A stretch of 64,000 bases of DNA from Euryodendron excelsum. Its lineage: Eukaryota > Streptophyta > Magnoliopsida > Ericales > Pentaphylacaceae. A program made the position numbers and the translations under genes. Below are positions 36,215 through 48,714 of the stretch, in pieces; position 1 is the first letter of the stretch; each line of letters begins with the position of its first letter. Location of the stretch: the NCBI GenBank assembly GCA_033060915.1, contig CM065377.1, positions 36,183,183-36,247,182 on the forward strand, given 5' to 3'. The notes under the pieces were generated by a model that searched no databases, was not told the origin of the DNA, and saw only the letters and a list, made by a program, of their open reading frames with translations.

Positions 36215-37725
36215 TTATCGAAGGCAGAAAATGATAAAGTAAGGGTCCTTTGTTAACCGCGAGGTGATTGAAGGGATTAGAGTTGGAAGTTTTTGAAAGA
36301 TTGGAGCTTGAAAATTGCATATTGGCCCAAGGGCCATTTAAAATCAAATTTTGACAGGCAAAAGGCGAAAGTTGCCCAGAACTTGCCTCCTAGTGGTGCC
36401 AGGCATAAAATTGCCTTAACGCCATTAGCCTGGGAATTAAAATAAAAAAAAGCCTCTCATTCGAGGCTTACGGGTTTGTGAGAAATTTGAGAGGTTTGAG
36501 AGCTTTTTCAAGGTTTTTGCAAAGAGGAACCCTTAGGCATTGAAGGAGTGAGTTCGGAGGGCATTGAAGGGTCGCAGGAAGTGGTCACCATTGTTGGAAT
36601 TATTGCCAAGGAAGAAGATTTTGTCGAAAATTTTCATTCGAGTCATGTAAATGGTCAAAATTGATATTTTGATGTGCTTTGAATACTCTAGTGATATTGT
36701 TTTTGCATTTTGATGCCTGCTTGATTGAGTTTGAGTAATTTTGCATGTTTACTAGCAGGGGTTTCCCAGCAAGACACGTGGTTTTACTCCTACGAGCTTG
36801 GGTTTTGTTGTTTCTTGCTAGATTTTTGTACCATGTGTCTTAGAAAAATGTGTTGAACAACTATGGGAAGTGTTGTGATTTTCTAAAAACTTTTTGAATT
36901 TTTTATTTTTCAAAAAATAAAAAAATGTTTGGAAATAGAGAAAATTAAAAAATTGATTAAATTGCTCCTGTTGTGTATTTAGAAAAATATAGGAATATTT
37001 TAAAAAAATATTTAAGGCATTTTTGAATGATTCTATAAGCATTTTGAAAACTCTTAGATTTTTGGAAAATAGAACGTTTGTTGGAGAATTCAAAAACCTT
37101 GAAAATGTGCACGGATTGTCTTATATTTGTTTGTGGCTTGTGCTTGTGGTACTGTGGGGTGCATAGTTTTTGTTTTATTACAAAGTTTTGGGTGTTGTAG
37201 AGAGTATTTACAAACGACACTCTGCCAAAATTTTTCAAAATGAGGAGAAAGTTAGAAATTTTTGAAATAAAATATTTTTGACGGAAAAAAAGATAAAACC
37301 TTTGGGGATGGTGCCTTTTTGGCAGAGAAAATCCCGAGAAACTTAGAGGTCTTAGAATAAAACTTTTTTTTTAAGGAAAAAACTTTAAAAAGCCTTTGAA
37401 ACGCACTTTGAATAAAACTTTTGAAGGAAAAGTTTAAAAACCCTTTAAAAATGACTTTGAATAAAAAATTTAGATTTCACTTCAAGATAGACATTTTGTA
37501 AAGAATTTGAAAACCTTAGGAATTGATTTTTAAAATAGTCCTCTGAAGGGGAGAGTTTAGAAAACCCGAAAGTTGAGGAATATGATAGAGTAGACTCTAC
37601 TAAGGGTAGGGGTACAGGATTTGCATTGTTCTCTTCTTTCTTTTCTTTTTTCTTTTTCTGTGCCTCTTTTCTTTTGAACTGCATATACCATATATTGATG
37701 CCTTTACCTTGATTTGATTTTCAGG
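36215..37725. other. 3' non-coding region of the big element
   Basis: It matches, in reverse complement, the region before the LTR at the right end of the window (60251-61130). It contains a CCTAGTGGTGCCAGG box near 36391 and a perfect small hairpin, AAGCCTCTCATTCGAGGCTT, near 36450. On the plus strand this would be the promoter and leader side of the antisense coding remnant. The run TTTACCTTGATTTGATTTTCAG ending at 37724 resembles a splice acceptor right before its first ATG. Confidence 0.5.
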
Positions 37726-39190
37726 ATGGCAGATGCTATCTTTAGCCGACTGAGGGCTTGGTATAACGGGTATCCTCGAAATGAGCGGGACATCTTCTGT
37801 GGGGCCTTTGGTCATATTGCTTCATTCCTATTGGTGTAGCTCATTTTGAGATTCGTAGATGCAGTAATTCCTTCTAGTAGCCAGACTTGTGTCTTTTTGG
37901 CTTCGGGGACTATGAGTTAACTCCTACTCCCCATGAGTATAGATTTCTACTTCACTTTCGGGATGATTCGATTGGCATCGTTCGACCCACCTTCCCTGAT
38001 GGTTGCATCTCAATTGCCTCAACTCAACTTGGGCTCCGATAGGTGATTTCTACTTCTAGCCTTTTGCCCCAATTTTCTTATGTTCGAATAGAGTTTCTGT
38101 CTTCCCATTTTGAGTTCGTGACGGGCATGGAAGCTCATCCAGATGACTAGAATTCTTCCCAGGAATGGTCGATCTCTTGTATACTAGCCTTGGCTATGCT
38201 CCTCTTGAGCCTCCTAGTGTTCTTCAAAGAGGATGACCTAATTGACTGTCGACTAAGCACATTGCTTGCCGGGATTTGTAAAGGATGATCATACACTCCT
38301 ACGGTTATAGAAGAGACATATATCATTTTTTCTTAACTCCAGTAAGGTATTCATGCTCATTTTCGGGGGTGTGCCACACTTTTAAGCTTTGGGCTATTGG
38401 ACATTTGTTTGTCACTCTTTTGTTTTAGCATATATGGTATCTCGAGCTTGACCCTATATGTTCCCTAGTGAGATCCCAGAGAGTTATCATGGATGATGAG
38501 AGATTTTCACAAACTATTACTACATGGGCCACTTATTTTCACGTCCAAAGGTCTGGCATACTCAGGTGGTATATAGGGTTGATTGGTAGGTATTGCTTGA
38601 GAGTGCAGACTTTCGAGGGGGCTTTCGTGCCTTTAGCAGGTTTATGAGGTATTTTCCCTTTCTTTGGGATTCGAGTCTTGTGGCAGTTCGGTAGGAGCTA
38701 GGACATCCCTTATCTGGTATCGATAATTGAGTTTAGTTTGGACTTTGGGGTAGTGATCTTGAAAGCATTGGTAGAGAGGGTTATGGGTATGTGGAGTTCC
38801 TTGCTTTATCAAGTGGATGATGACGGGCCATTTTCTCCCGAGCCCACCGAGACGGAGAATTACCGCTATTGGTTTCGCCAGTATGTGTTGGGATCTAGTA
38901 AGGTTAGGGATCTGCTTCTTGATACACCCCTACCCCCTGTGGGATATACAGACTTCTTGATAGCTATGGCTATTTAAGGGCATCGTCACAGGCAGTAGGA
39001 CTGAATACTGATAAATGGATTACAAGGTCGATTAAGGGTCAGGAATGCAGAGGTGGCTTCTCTAGAGATAGGACTAGCAGTGGCCCTGTCGATATAGGAT
39101 AGTCTGCCCTTGAGTACTTCATGGGGATATAAAAGGTCTCGTGGTGCCCTTAACATTTTTGCTCTTCTGGAGGATGATACTACTGATGTT
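37726..39190 (+). pseudogene. Antisense extra ORF remnant, DUF7745/plant-mobile-domain-like
   Basis: This lies on the strand opposite to pol, between integrase and the 3' LTR. From the ATG at 37726 one frame gives about 38 residues (MADAIFSRLRAWYNGYPRNE and on), then breaks. A neighbouring frame continues with FGFGDYELTPTPHEYRFLL-like sequence at about 37900-37960. After several stops, an open frame at 38738-38977 reads VILKALVERVMGMWSSLLYQ... and later NYRYWFRQYVLGSS. A Lys/Glu/Leu-rich possible coiled coil follows to about 39190. The FxDYxLxPTxEEYxxLL pattern, a late YxxW motif and a terminal coiled coil recall the DUF7745 (plant mobile domain-like) proteins carried by some Tat/Ogre elements. 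No enzymatic activity is known for that family. At least four frame breaks show it is dead. The family call is from memory of motifs and is moderate at best. Confidence 0.45.
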
Positions 39191-40580
39191 TGATCTCTAT
39201 GAGAGACCATAAAGTCTCTTACCTGGGAGAAGGATACGCTCCTAGCTAGGTGTGCGGATTATGAGTAGGGCATGCCTAGTTTAACGGCAATGAGGATCTC
39301 CTCCAATGTTCCCCTTATTGATGATGTCGATGGCGAGCCAGTGGATGGGGAGCGTTACATTTTTGCTCCTTATTCTTGATCTATTTCTAGACTTTTTGAT
39401 ACCTACATTTGTAGAGAGACAAATTTCATTTTAGTATTTTTCTTCTTTTTTATCATATGAATTTATAGCATTTTACATGACTGAGATGCTTTCCCTGCAT
39501 GGTTAGTGCAAAATATGTTTGAGAATTTCAAATGGAAATTACTCCTTGTTGTTTGATGCTTTGATTGGCTTATTGTCCCAAGAGAGGACCCTCTGCTTCC
39601 TCAACCTCAACTTGGCTAACTCGGAGAATTCTTTTTAGGACATCTTATGACCCATCCACTGTTTCTTTCTACATGTGATTTCTGAGAATGTTCTTGCTTC
39701 GAATTACCCCCCCCCCCCCCCCCCCCCCCCGCGGCGCTTTATGTTATTCTTGCTATTGGTGCCCATGTGGGTTTTCACCAGTCCCAGCTCTGTCATTTTT
39801 GCACCAAGGCGTCTTTATAGGTTTTCACCAAGGTCTATAGTTTTGTATCTTGCTGCATCTCTACCTTTTTACCTATAGTGCCTTTTTGGGTTTTCACTGC
39901 ATCATCAGGAATGTGCTTTTTTCTCTCTTCTTTCTCTTTTTTTGGCTAGGTTCCCGATTTCCGTTGAGAAGCTTCTGATATTGTTTGAGACATCTCTTAG
40001 CTTCCAAGGCCGCATTTCGGCGAGCTCATTTCGACTAAGCAATTCAATCTTGATCTGAGAGGACTTTTTATTAGGGTTTGTGATGTGGGTTTTATTTTAA
40101 AAGAAAAGAGGGGGGCTCAAACTTATCACTCTACATAGGCTTTAATGCGTATGATCACCGTTAATAGTTTTGATAAACTAGCACTTGTCTTTCTTTTTTA
40201 CCTCGGTGTTTCTATTTTTGTATTTTACCATTGCAAGCCCCTCATTTTTTCATTTTCATTTTTTTTTAGGTGAATACTTCTACAATCCCTTTTACTTGGA
40301 GTCAATTTTCTCTTAGTGCTTGGTTCTGACCCACTGTAGGTGATGATCACTACGTTGGGGCTTCTTTAAGAATGAACGTAACTAGCTCAAGTGGGTTGAA
40401 CAAGGGTTGTTTTTGACTGTATGGCAGTGAGAATGGAGGTCTCTCTGCATTTTAATTTTAAATTGCTTAGTCCATAGAGCTTTGTTACCAAGATTCTGAC
40501 CATGCTTTATTGATTAGCAGAGATTAACAAAAGTGAATTTCATTGCTTCCAAATAGAAAATGGGAATCCAGCTTTTGGGA
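39191..40580. other. Non-coding region between antisense ORF and pol
   Basis: No protein motif recognised. It contains the 24-C run at 39707-39730 and T-rich stretches. It presumably includes the 3' ends of both the sense pol transcript unit and the antisense unit. Confidence 0.45.
39707..39730. repeat. C24 homopolymer
   Basis: Twenty-four consecutive C followed by GCGGCGC. Its length should be treated with caution as a possible sequencing artefact. Confidence 0.9.
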
Positions 40581-43500
40581 TCATATATGATATCGTTTGA
40601 CGGCATCAAAATTCAATGGGCTAGGGAATTCACAGCTATCCATTTCCTTTAAAATAAGAACTCCTTCGGACACGAATTTCTTGACTAGGAATGACCCCTT
40701 GTAGTTTGGGGCGAACTTCCATTGTATTGTCTCCTGGTGGAGGAATATCTTTTTTAGTACTAAATCTCTCAATTGGAATGATCATAATCGCACTTTCTTA
40801 CCAAATGCTTTGGCCGTTCATCTCTTGTAGCACTGAGCATGGTAAACTATAGCCAACCACTTTTCGTCCAGTATGTAGAGTTAAGTGTATCGGTCTTTGA
40901 TCCATTCAACTTCATCCAATTTGGTTTCTATTAAGATTTTTAGGGAAGGAATTTAACCTCAATAAGGAGGACTGCCTCTATTCTATAAACCAATTTAAAG
41001 GGGGTACCTCCAGTAGAAACCCTCATAGTGGTTCGGTAAGCCATTAGTGCAAAGGGGAGCTTCTCATGCCGATCTCTATAGTTGTCAATCATTTTTCGGA
41101 GAATTCTCTTGATGTTTTTGTTGGCTGCTTCCATTGCTCCATTCATCTCAGGGCGGTAGGTGATTGAATTTCGATGGGTGATGCGGGGCACAGTTTTATC
41201 ATTAGTTCATTGTTTAAGTTAGAGGCATTGTCAGTGATAAGTGATTCTGGAATTGCATATCGAGAGATGATGTGGTTCTTTACGAACTTCTCCATGACCT
41301 TCTTGGTGACGTGAATATAGAAGACTGCTTCCACCTATTTAGTGAAGTAATCGATGGCGACTAAGATGAATCAATGACCATTGGAGGCTTTGGGAGTAAT
41401 TAGGCTGATCATGTCTATCCCCCATATTGAGAAGGGCCACAGGGCCGACATGGAGTGGAGTTTTGTGGGTGGTGCTTTAATCTTATCTCTGTGTATTTGG
41501 CACTTATGACATCAGAGAACATATTTGGTGCAGTCTGACTCCATGGTTGTCAAGTACTACCCCATTTAGAGGATTTTCTTGGCAAGAGTGTGGCTATTCA
41601 TGTGAGGACCGCAAACCCCCTCGTGCACTTCCTCCATAATGGCTTTGGTTTTGATGGTGTTGGCACATTTCAGCAGGCCGAATAATGATCTTTTGAAAAG
41701 CTCGTTTCTAGCCATAAAGTAATGTCTTGCTAGACGGCAAATGGTTTGTTTTGTCTTATTAAGAGGTTGCATCAGTGAATGCCCTTGCTTAGATATATCT
41801 TTGAATATCATAGAACCACGGTCGCCCATTAGGCTCAGTTGTTATATGGAGACAATAGGAGGGGGTGTCTTTGGTAAAAATCTAGAGGGGAGGAATTTTT
41901 TTGCCATTGTCAACCTTGATTGCTGCAGCTAGAATGGCTAATGCATTAGCAAAGTTATTCTTTGTCTGGGGTATATGATGGAAATCTATGCTCTTAAATA
42001 GTTGACACAGATCTTTGATTTGTTGGTGATAAGGGAAAAGTTTAGCATCTCGGGTTAGGTCACCTCCTTAGATTGTTGACTAATTAGACTAGAATCTCCA
42101 AATACAACCAACTCATTAATCTTTATCTCCAATGCTAGCCTTAATCCAAGAATACAAGCCTCATACTCAGCAATGTTATTGGTGCAAGGTTCTAGTTTTA
42201 ATTTAACCACAATAGGGGTAATGATTGCCCGCTTCTGATACTACTATTGCCCCGATCCGGGCTCCTTTTTTATTAGAAGTTCCATCAAAATACATCATCC
42301 ATCTAGTTTCTGTCAGCCTTCAGTTACATCTTGGGTGCATAGGATATCCTCATCCGGGAACCCGGGTTCCATGGATTGATAATCATTGATATGGTTCTCG
42401 GCTAGGTAATCAACTATGACCTGCCCCTTCACAACTTTATGAGTGCTTAATGCAATGTTGAATTCTGATAAGATCATATGTTACCATGTGATTCTACTGG
42501 ACAGGATTGGTTTCTCAAAAATATACTTGATCGGGTCTATCTGGGAGATGAGAAAAGTAATATGATAAAGCATATAATGCCAAAGCCTATGGGCGGCCCA
42601 AGCTAATGCATGATAGGTTTTCTCAAGATCAGAGTACTTTACTCGTATGGTAAGAACTTATTACTGAGGTAATATATGGCTTGCTCCTTCTTTTCTGTTT
42701 TATCATGCTGCCCTAAGGCACACCCAATGGAAGTATCCAGGACTATCATGTACATCAACAAAGGATGCCCCGGGGTAGGTGCCATTAAAATTAGAGATTT
42801 TCAAAGGAATTCTTGATTCTTTTGAAAACCATTTGACAATTATCATCTCATTCTTTTGGCATATCTTTCTTGAGAAGTTTGAAAACGGGCTCGTAGAGAT
42901 AAGTCATTTGAGCGATGAACCTGCTAATGAACTTTAATTTTTCTAAGAAGGATCGAATCTCCTTTTCCCCTTTGGGGATTGGCATTTCAACTATGGACTT
43001 GACTTTGGCGAGATCAATCTCTATCCCTTTTTCGTTAACTATGAATCCCAGCAATTTTCCTAAGGATACCCCAAACGTGCACTTGGCAGGATTTAACTTA
43101 AGCTGGTACTTACGAAGCCGGTCAAACACCTTCCATAAGTTGAGTAGGTAGTCTTCCCATTATTTGGATTTGACAATCATGTTGTCTACATAAACTTCCA
43201 CCTCTTGATGCATCATATCATGGAACAAGGTTACCATGGTCTTTTGGTAAGTTGCCCCTGCATTGAGAAGCCCAAATGGCATAACTTTGTAATAATATAC
43301 TCCCTAGGGGGTGCTAAAGGCGGTCTTTTCCCTATCTTCTTTGGCAAGCTTGATTTGGTTGTATCCCAAAAAGCCATCTATGAAGGAGAACATCTCATCA
43401 CCGACCATGTTATCAATGAGCAGGTCTATGTGTGGCCGAGGGAAATCATCCTTTGGATTGACCTTATTGAGATCTCGAGAGTCAATATACATCCGTACTT

Positions 43501-44015
43501 TGCCGTCTTTCTTAGGGATAGGGACAGTATTAGCTAGCCATTGAGGGTACTCCACTACTTGTAAAAATTCAGCCTAGAATTGTTTGATTACTTCTTTTTT
43601 GACTTTCAGACTCTATTCTAGCTTGAGTCTCCGTAACTTTTGTTTGAAAGGTTTCATTTGTGAGTCCAAGGGTAACCTGTGTTGAACGATGGATTCATAC
43701 AGCCCCAGCATGTCTTGGTAAGACTAAGCAAAAACATCAAGGTATGCATGTAACATTTCTAGTAGCTCTTTGCATTACCACTGATCCAACCCTGTGTCAA
43801 TTTTAAGCTCTTTAATGTCCCCATTATTCCCCAAGTCAACTATTTTTGTTTTCTCAATGTTTAGAGTGCTATGGTTCTCATGCCTTTTTACTTGTTCCCA
43901 AATTTTATCAGGTACTTCATCTGTATGGTTCACCTCCAATTCAATGTTAAAGTCATTATTTGTCATGTTTGGCATTCTCTGGATTAGTTGAGCAAGGTGT
44001 TGGATACGAGGGTCC
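40581..44015 (-). pseudogene. Pol remnant: RT, RNase H, second RNase H, integrase
   Basis: Minus strand, several frames. RT (about 43700-42850) has the VPIPKKDGKVRMYIDSRDLN motif, SFIDGFLGYNQI with the first catalytic Asp, and MPFGLLNAGATYQ. The catalytic box is YVDNM instead of YVDDM. A connection/RNase H region with DPIKYIFEKP (about 42550) follows. Next is an RNase H-like segment (about 42300-41920) with TNNIAEYEACILGL and GDSSLI, the type found as an extra RNase H in Tat elements. Integrase has an H2C2 zinc region (HTLAKKIL...CHKCQIH, about 41600-41490), then WGIDMI, ITDNAS and the NGAMEAANKNI motif. All three D, D, E residues are present, but part of the core between ITDNAS and HRNS is deleted. 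The C-terminal tail ends at 40581. Numerous stops, mostly TAG, mean no functional product. Confidence 0.85.
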
Positions 44016-44194
44016 CTGATAAGGAAAATAATGCACAATGAATCCAACAACAAAAGTAATTTTCCATTGATTTGATGTATTTGATATAATGTACTAAATT
44101 AAAAGATAAAACAAAGAGTTTATGAAGAAGGATTCGCTTATGGCGAGTTTGGTGCTTTAGGATTTGCCCTAACGGGCTTTGTACTGAAACTTAC
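44016..44194 (-). other. Probable retroelement intron between pro and RT
   Basis: On the minus strand a perfect donor, GTAAGTTTCAG, lies at 44194 and an acceptor, TTCCTTATCAG, ends at 44016. The 179-nt interval is T-rich and contains stops in the frames used on either side. Ogre elements are known to carry a spliced intron at just this place. The frames do not join cleanly in this decayed copy, so use of these exact sites is inferred. Confidence 0.55.
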
Positions 44195-45239
44195 GGGTGC
44201 GAATGATGTCCTTGTTGGCCCAGCTATGAAGCTTCTCACTTAGGAGTGTCGCGCCCAGATTTTTTGCACTCAAGAAATACACACACAAGCGGAAAAAATA
44301 TTGTACTCTCTCGTTAGAACTCATCCTCCTAGAAGAATGAGTGCAACTATATTTGAATTGAAAATTGGTTTGCATAAAGGGCTTTTGAAAAACATTTGGA
44401 GTCGCTACCTAACTTGATTAAGGTGAGTTAGGTCACCTAAAAAAAGTAAGCACAATCTAAAAACTACACTTAGGGTTTTTTAAAACAATTTTTGAAAATA
44501 CTACCTCTAAATACGGTTTTTAAGAAAACAAGTTGTTTGGCAACCTTGGGAAAATAACTAAGCCCTTTTTGAAAATAAACTCCATTTTGATCTTTGAAAA
44601 CAGTGATTCTAAGTTCAGAGGTTGGTTACGTGTAGGGAAGACATACTGAGCCATCACCCTACCCCACCCTTGCGGTACCTACATGTCTATTTACCCTAAA
44701 TTCACCTATAAGAGTCTTCAACTAACAAATGTTCAGTTCTATTCACTTTAGAAAAAGAATGTTTAAAAACTATCGTGATGCATAATATGCAAGAAAAGAA
44801 AAGAAAGTTGGAAAATAGATTTGGAAAGAAATTGATTTGAAAGAAATTTGAAAAGATAGATTCGAAATTGGAAAGTTTTAGAAATTGGAAATAGAGATTT
44901 GGAAATAGAAATTTAGAATTGGAAGTTTGAAATAGATTATGGAATTAGAGATTTGAAAAAGGTTGTGACCGCACCCATAAGGGTTGCCTACGTATCATTT
45001 TTGAGGAATCAGGTCAGTCGTAGTTCGAACAAGAGTTTGATAGAAAATATAAGATTTGATATGAAAGAAGAAGCTGATTTGAAAAAGGATCGGATGTTTA
45101 GGAAATAAGAATTGAACTTAGACCTAGAATTGAACTTGAAAGAGGATTTGACCATTGGAAAAGAACTTGGACTAGATTTGGAAAGATAGAATTTTGGTAA
45201 ACCTAGACTTAGGAAAGATGAGATTTAGGAAAGACTTGA

Positions 45240-45800
45240 CTTGAATGTTTGACTTGGAAGATTAAGGAATGATTGGATTTAGGAAGGGTTTATAATTAGG
45301 AAAGATTCGAATTAGGAAAGTTTCAAAATAGGGAAGCTTCATTTTAGGAAAGTTTCATTTTAGGAAAGATTTCAATTTAAAGAAGATTTCAATTTAGGAA
45401 AGGTTCAAATTAGGAAAGTTTCAAATTTAGAAAAGTTTTCGAAATAAGAAAGGTTTTGAAATAAAAAAAGGTTTCATTTTAAGAAAGTATTGGAATTGGA
45501 AAGTTTTAAATTTAGAATGTTTTGAAATAGGAAAGTTTTGAAAGTAAGAAAGTTTTAAGTTTAGAAAGTTTTAGATTTGGAAAGATTTGAAGATTTGAAT
45601 TTAGAAAGGTATGGAGTTAGGAAAAGGGTTGAATTAGGAAAGATTTAAAGCTTAAAGTTTAAGGAAAGATTTAAAAGTTTAAGTTTTGAAAACTTAAGGT
45701 TTAAGAGAGGATGAGATTAGGAAGAAGTGGATTAGGAAAGATTTAGACTAGGAAGGATTGAGATTCCTATTTCCTAAAACAAGGATTGGATTTAGTTTCT
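45240..45800. repeat. Degenerate GGAAAGTTT/AATTAGG short repeats in LTR
   Basis: Dozens of loosely repeated 18-26 bp units of the form TTAGGAAAGTTTxxAAT, also seen at 33040-33340 and 54100-54370 and, in the other orientation, at 63420-63760. They lie in the R/U5 part of the LTRs and generate short meaningless open frames. Confidence 0.7.
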
Positions 45801-47406
45801 AAAGAGGTGTTTTGATTTTGTTTCAAAAAACGGAAGATCGGATCTAGTTTCCTAAATGGAAAGAATGGGTTTGGTTTTCTAAAGGAAAGATTTGATTTGG
45901 CATGGATTTGGAAAAGGAAGTTTTAGAAACCCTAGATTTGGAAAACTATAGTTTTGACGTAGAAGATGGGGTTTTGGAAATATATATACATATAGTTTTG
46001 ATATAGAAAATAAGAGGTTTTTGAAACCTAGGTTTTGAGGCCAAAATAGGGAATTGCAAACTATGTTTTTGGGGAGAAAAATTAGGGTTTCCTAATCGTG
46101 GGTCTAGGGCTTGACTTAGACTCTAAGGAAGGAGATTTTTGGAAAGTAAGTTTTTGGAAAGAGAGATTTTAGAAAGAGAATTCTAGAGAGGAGTTTTTTT
46201 ATAAGAAAATCCTAGAGAGGAGTTTTCGGAAAAGGATATTTTTGGAAGAAGTTCTTAGGAAAGAGTTTTTAGGAAAGAGATTTAGGGAGCAATTTTAGAA
46301 AGTGAATTTTGAGGAGAGTGTTTTGGAAAGCGAATTTGGAAAAGAGAGTTTTTGGAAAGGAGTTTTGAAAAGAGCTTTTTGGAAAGGAGTTTAAAAAGAA
46401 GTTTTGAAAAATAGATTTTTGGAGGGAGTTTTTGAAAACAATTTTGGAAAAGAATTTAAAGAAAGTTTATGGAAAGCATGTTGGAAAATAGATTTTTAGG
46501 AGGAGATTTTTTAGAAGAGATTTTTTAGAAAGTATATAAAATATCTCACTTTCCGAAAGCGATTCTAACCATAAGAAGGTCAGAAACACTTTAAGATAGT
46601 GGTTTTGAAAACAATAATGTTTTGAAAATATGGACCATATTGGTCACTTTAAATGTAATACTTTCCTAAAGCAACCCTAGCCATGGAAAGGCTAGAATCA
46701 CCTTAGGATTGTGATTTTGAAAATAAGTTTTGAAAAAGAAGATTTTGATGTAAACTTTTGAAAACGAGTTTGAAAACGAATTTTGGAAGAATGCAAGATC
46801 ATGATATGCACAATGCAAATTAGGGTCGTGAACATACAAGGTTAAAAGCTTCACCACATAATCAAGGGGACCGAACCCACGTGGTCTCCGGTTAGACTAA
46901 AAAAAAGCTCCTGACATGGTGACTCTCCAATAGCCTAATCCTACACATAGACCGGGAATTCCCTTGTTTCAAGAATGCATGAAAGGGGGGGAAGAAGATG
47001 GGGGATTAAAATAGAAGAAAACCCAAGTGGGTTAGGAGAGAGAAGAGAGGGGGAAGATGCGTAAACGTAAATAAGAAGCCTACCTTGTGTCTTCTTTATT
47101 TTGCTTAGCTTTGCATGCTTTGCTTTACTTGCTTAGCTTCGGTCTTCACTTCAGTCTTCAAGAGTTTATCTTCGATCTTCAAAGCTTCTTAGTTACAGCA
47201 ATCCAAGCCTTCAATGGAGGGTTTGAGGCTAGTGTATGAGTATATGAGAGTGTATGAGTGTATAAGAGGCTGGGTTTTATGTATAGAGGCTAGGGTTTGG
47301 ATAACCTAAAGGAGACTAGGGTTTTGGGAGGCTATGAGCTTTGTATATCGATGAGTAGGGCTTTAGATTGAGTTTTCGGACCCCTTTCACACTAGAGGAG
47401 ACTTTG

Positions 47407-47414
47407 TATTTATA
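47407..47414 (-). promoter_or_regulatory. LTR TATA box (minus strand)
   Basis: TATTTATA on the plus strand in the context CTCTATAAATACAAAG on the minus strand. About 50 bp upstream of it (47455-47495) lie AGTGGCGCC and TGGCACC box arms. Confidence 0.65.
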
Positions 47415-47844
47415 GAGGGAAGAGCAACCTAGTGCCTGTTGTAGTGGCGCTAGACCAAACTTTACATTGGCACCACTAGGAGTGGCGCCAGCCACTTAGG
47501 AAAGTCTTTAAGGCAGCAAGCAATGTATCTTGAAAAGATTTGGGTGCCTGAACTAGTAACTACCATGTAATTTTTAGTCTTGCTTCACTAGGAGTGACTT
47601 CGGAAGGTCCAGGAAGGATTTGAGGGAGTCGGGAATAACCTGGAAGGTCGAAAAGGGATAGCAACCCTTAGAATAGAGTCCCGAAGGTAATGGACTTGAG
47701 AAAGGATAACAAGATTTGTCGGAAGGGTTGACTGGGCCATTAGGAGCAAAACGGTCAATCGGGTCAGAAAGCTGCCAAGATGGACTCAGAATGTCCCGGA
47801 AGAAGACTCAAGGTTTGGGAACATTAGTTAGAATGTCCCAGGAG

Positions 47845-48030
47845 GTTACTGGTTTGATATCTAGAGCCGGTGTGGCTAGAAAAAAGCGACCGACCTACAA
47901 GGGGTAAAACAGTCATGTTGCACCGGGTTTATCGGAACTGACTCGGAATGATCCGGAAAGATAAATGAAGGTCAGGAATACTATAAAAAGTACTCTCAGG
48001 AGGTTACTGGATTGATACCCAGAGCCGGTG
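47845..48030. repeat. 156-bp U3 repeat, two copies
   Basis: The GGTTTGATATCTAGAGCC-type motif occurs at about 47850 and again at 48008, compared with four copies in the related fragment at 1141-1720. Confidence 0.75.
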
Positions 48031-48714
48031 TGGTCCTTGGGGCGTTCGGATGCCTTGGGGCAAAATGGTTATCTTGACCGAAAAGTCTCAAAATTGGCCC
48101 AAAACTTACTAGAAGGCACCTAATCATGCCGGATTGCTTTTAAGACAATCTTGAAAGGGTACACTTACTATTCTGAGGACTTAGGTGTGTTCTTGAGAAA
48201 CGTGCTAAAAATGGCCCTAGGGGCAGTTTGGTCATTTTTCACCTAAGTGGACTAGCAGGCACTGGTGTTGACCTGGGTTTTGAGTGTTTCCACCACTCTG
48301 ACGGCTGTCCCGTGATACAGGGGTTTATTGGCAATTCCCTACATCGACCTATTTGCGAGTATTTTCGCTGCTCTTATGGTTGCGATGTTTGCGAGTACTT
48401 CTGCTACTCTGACGGTTCACAATCATTCCCGAGACTGCCTGATCTCTAAAAGCTACTAAAGGGACTTAGTGCCTGAGAAGTCAACTTTCTCGAAAGGCGT
48501 GCTAAAATGGACATTTCTACATTGGCTGGTTAGCAGGTGCCAAAGGTGGAGTGTTCTACCATCTCGGGGACTTGGGGTCTCGTCCCGGTCGATGGGTTTG
48601 AAGGGACTTACCGTTCCGAAGAAACTTTCTTCGAAAAATATGCCGGACAGGATAGACTTACCGTCTTGAAGAATCAACTTTCTCGAGAGAGGGATTGGAA
48701 TTGGAATTGGAATT

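Noticed and set aside
40940..43555. Separate genes for each short pol frame
   Set aside because: They are consecutive pieces of one polyprotein interrupted by stops and frameshifts, so they are reported as one pseudogene.
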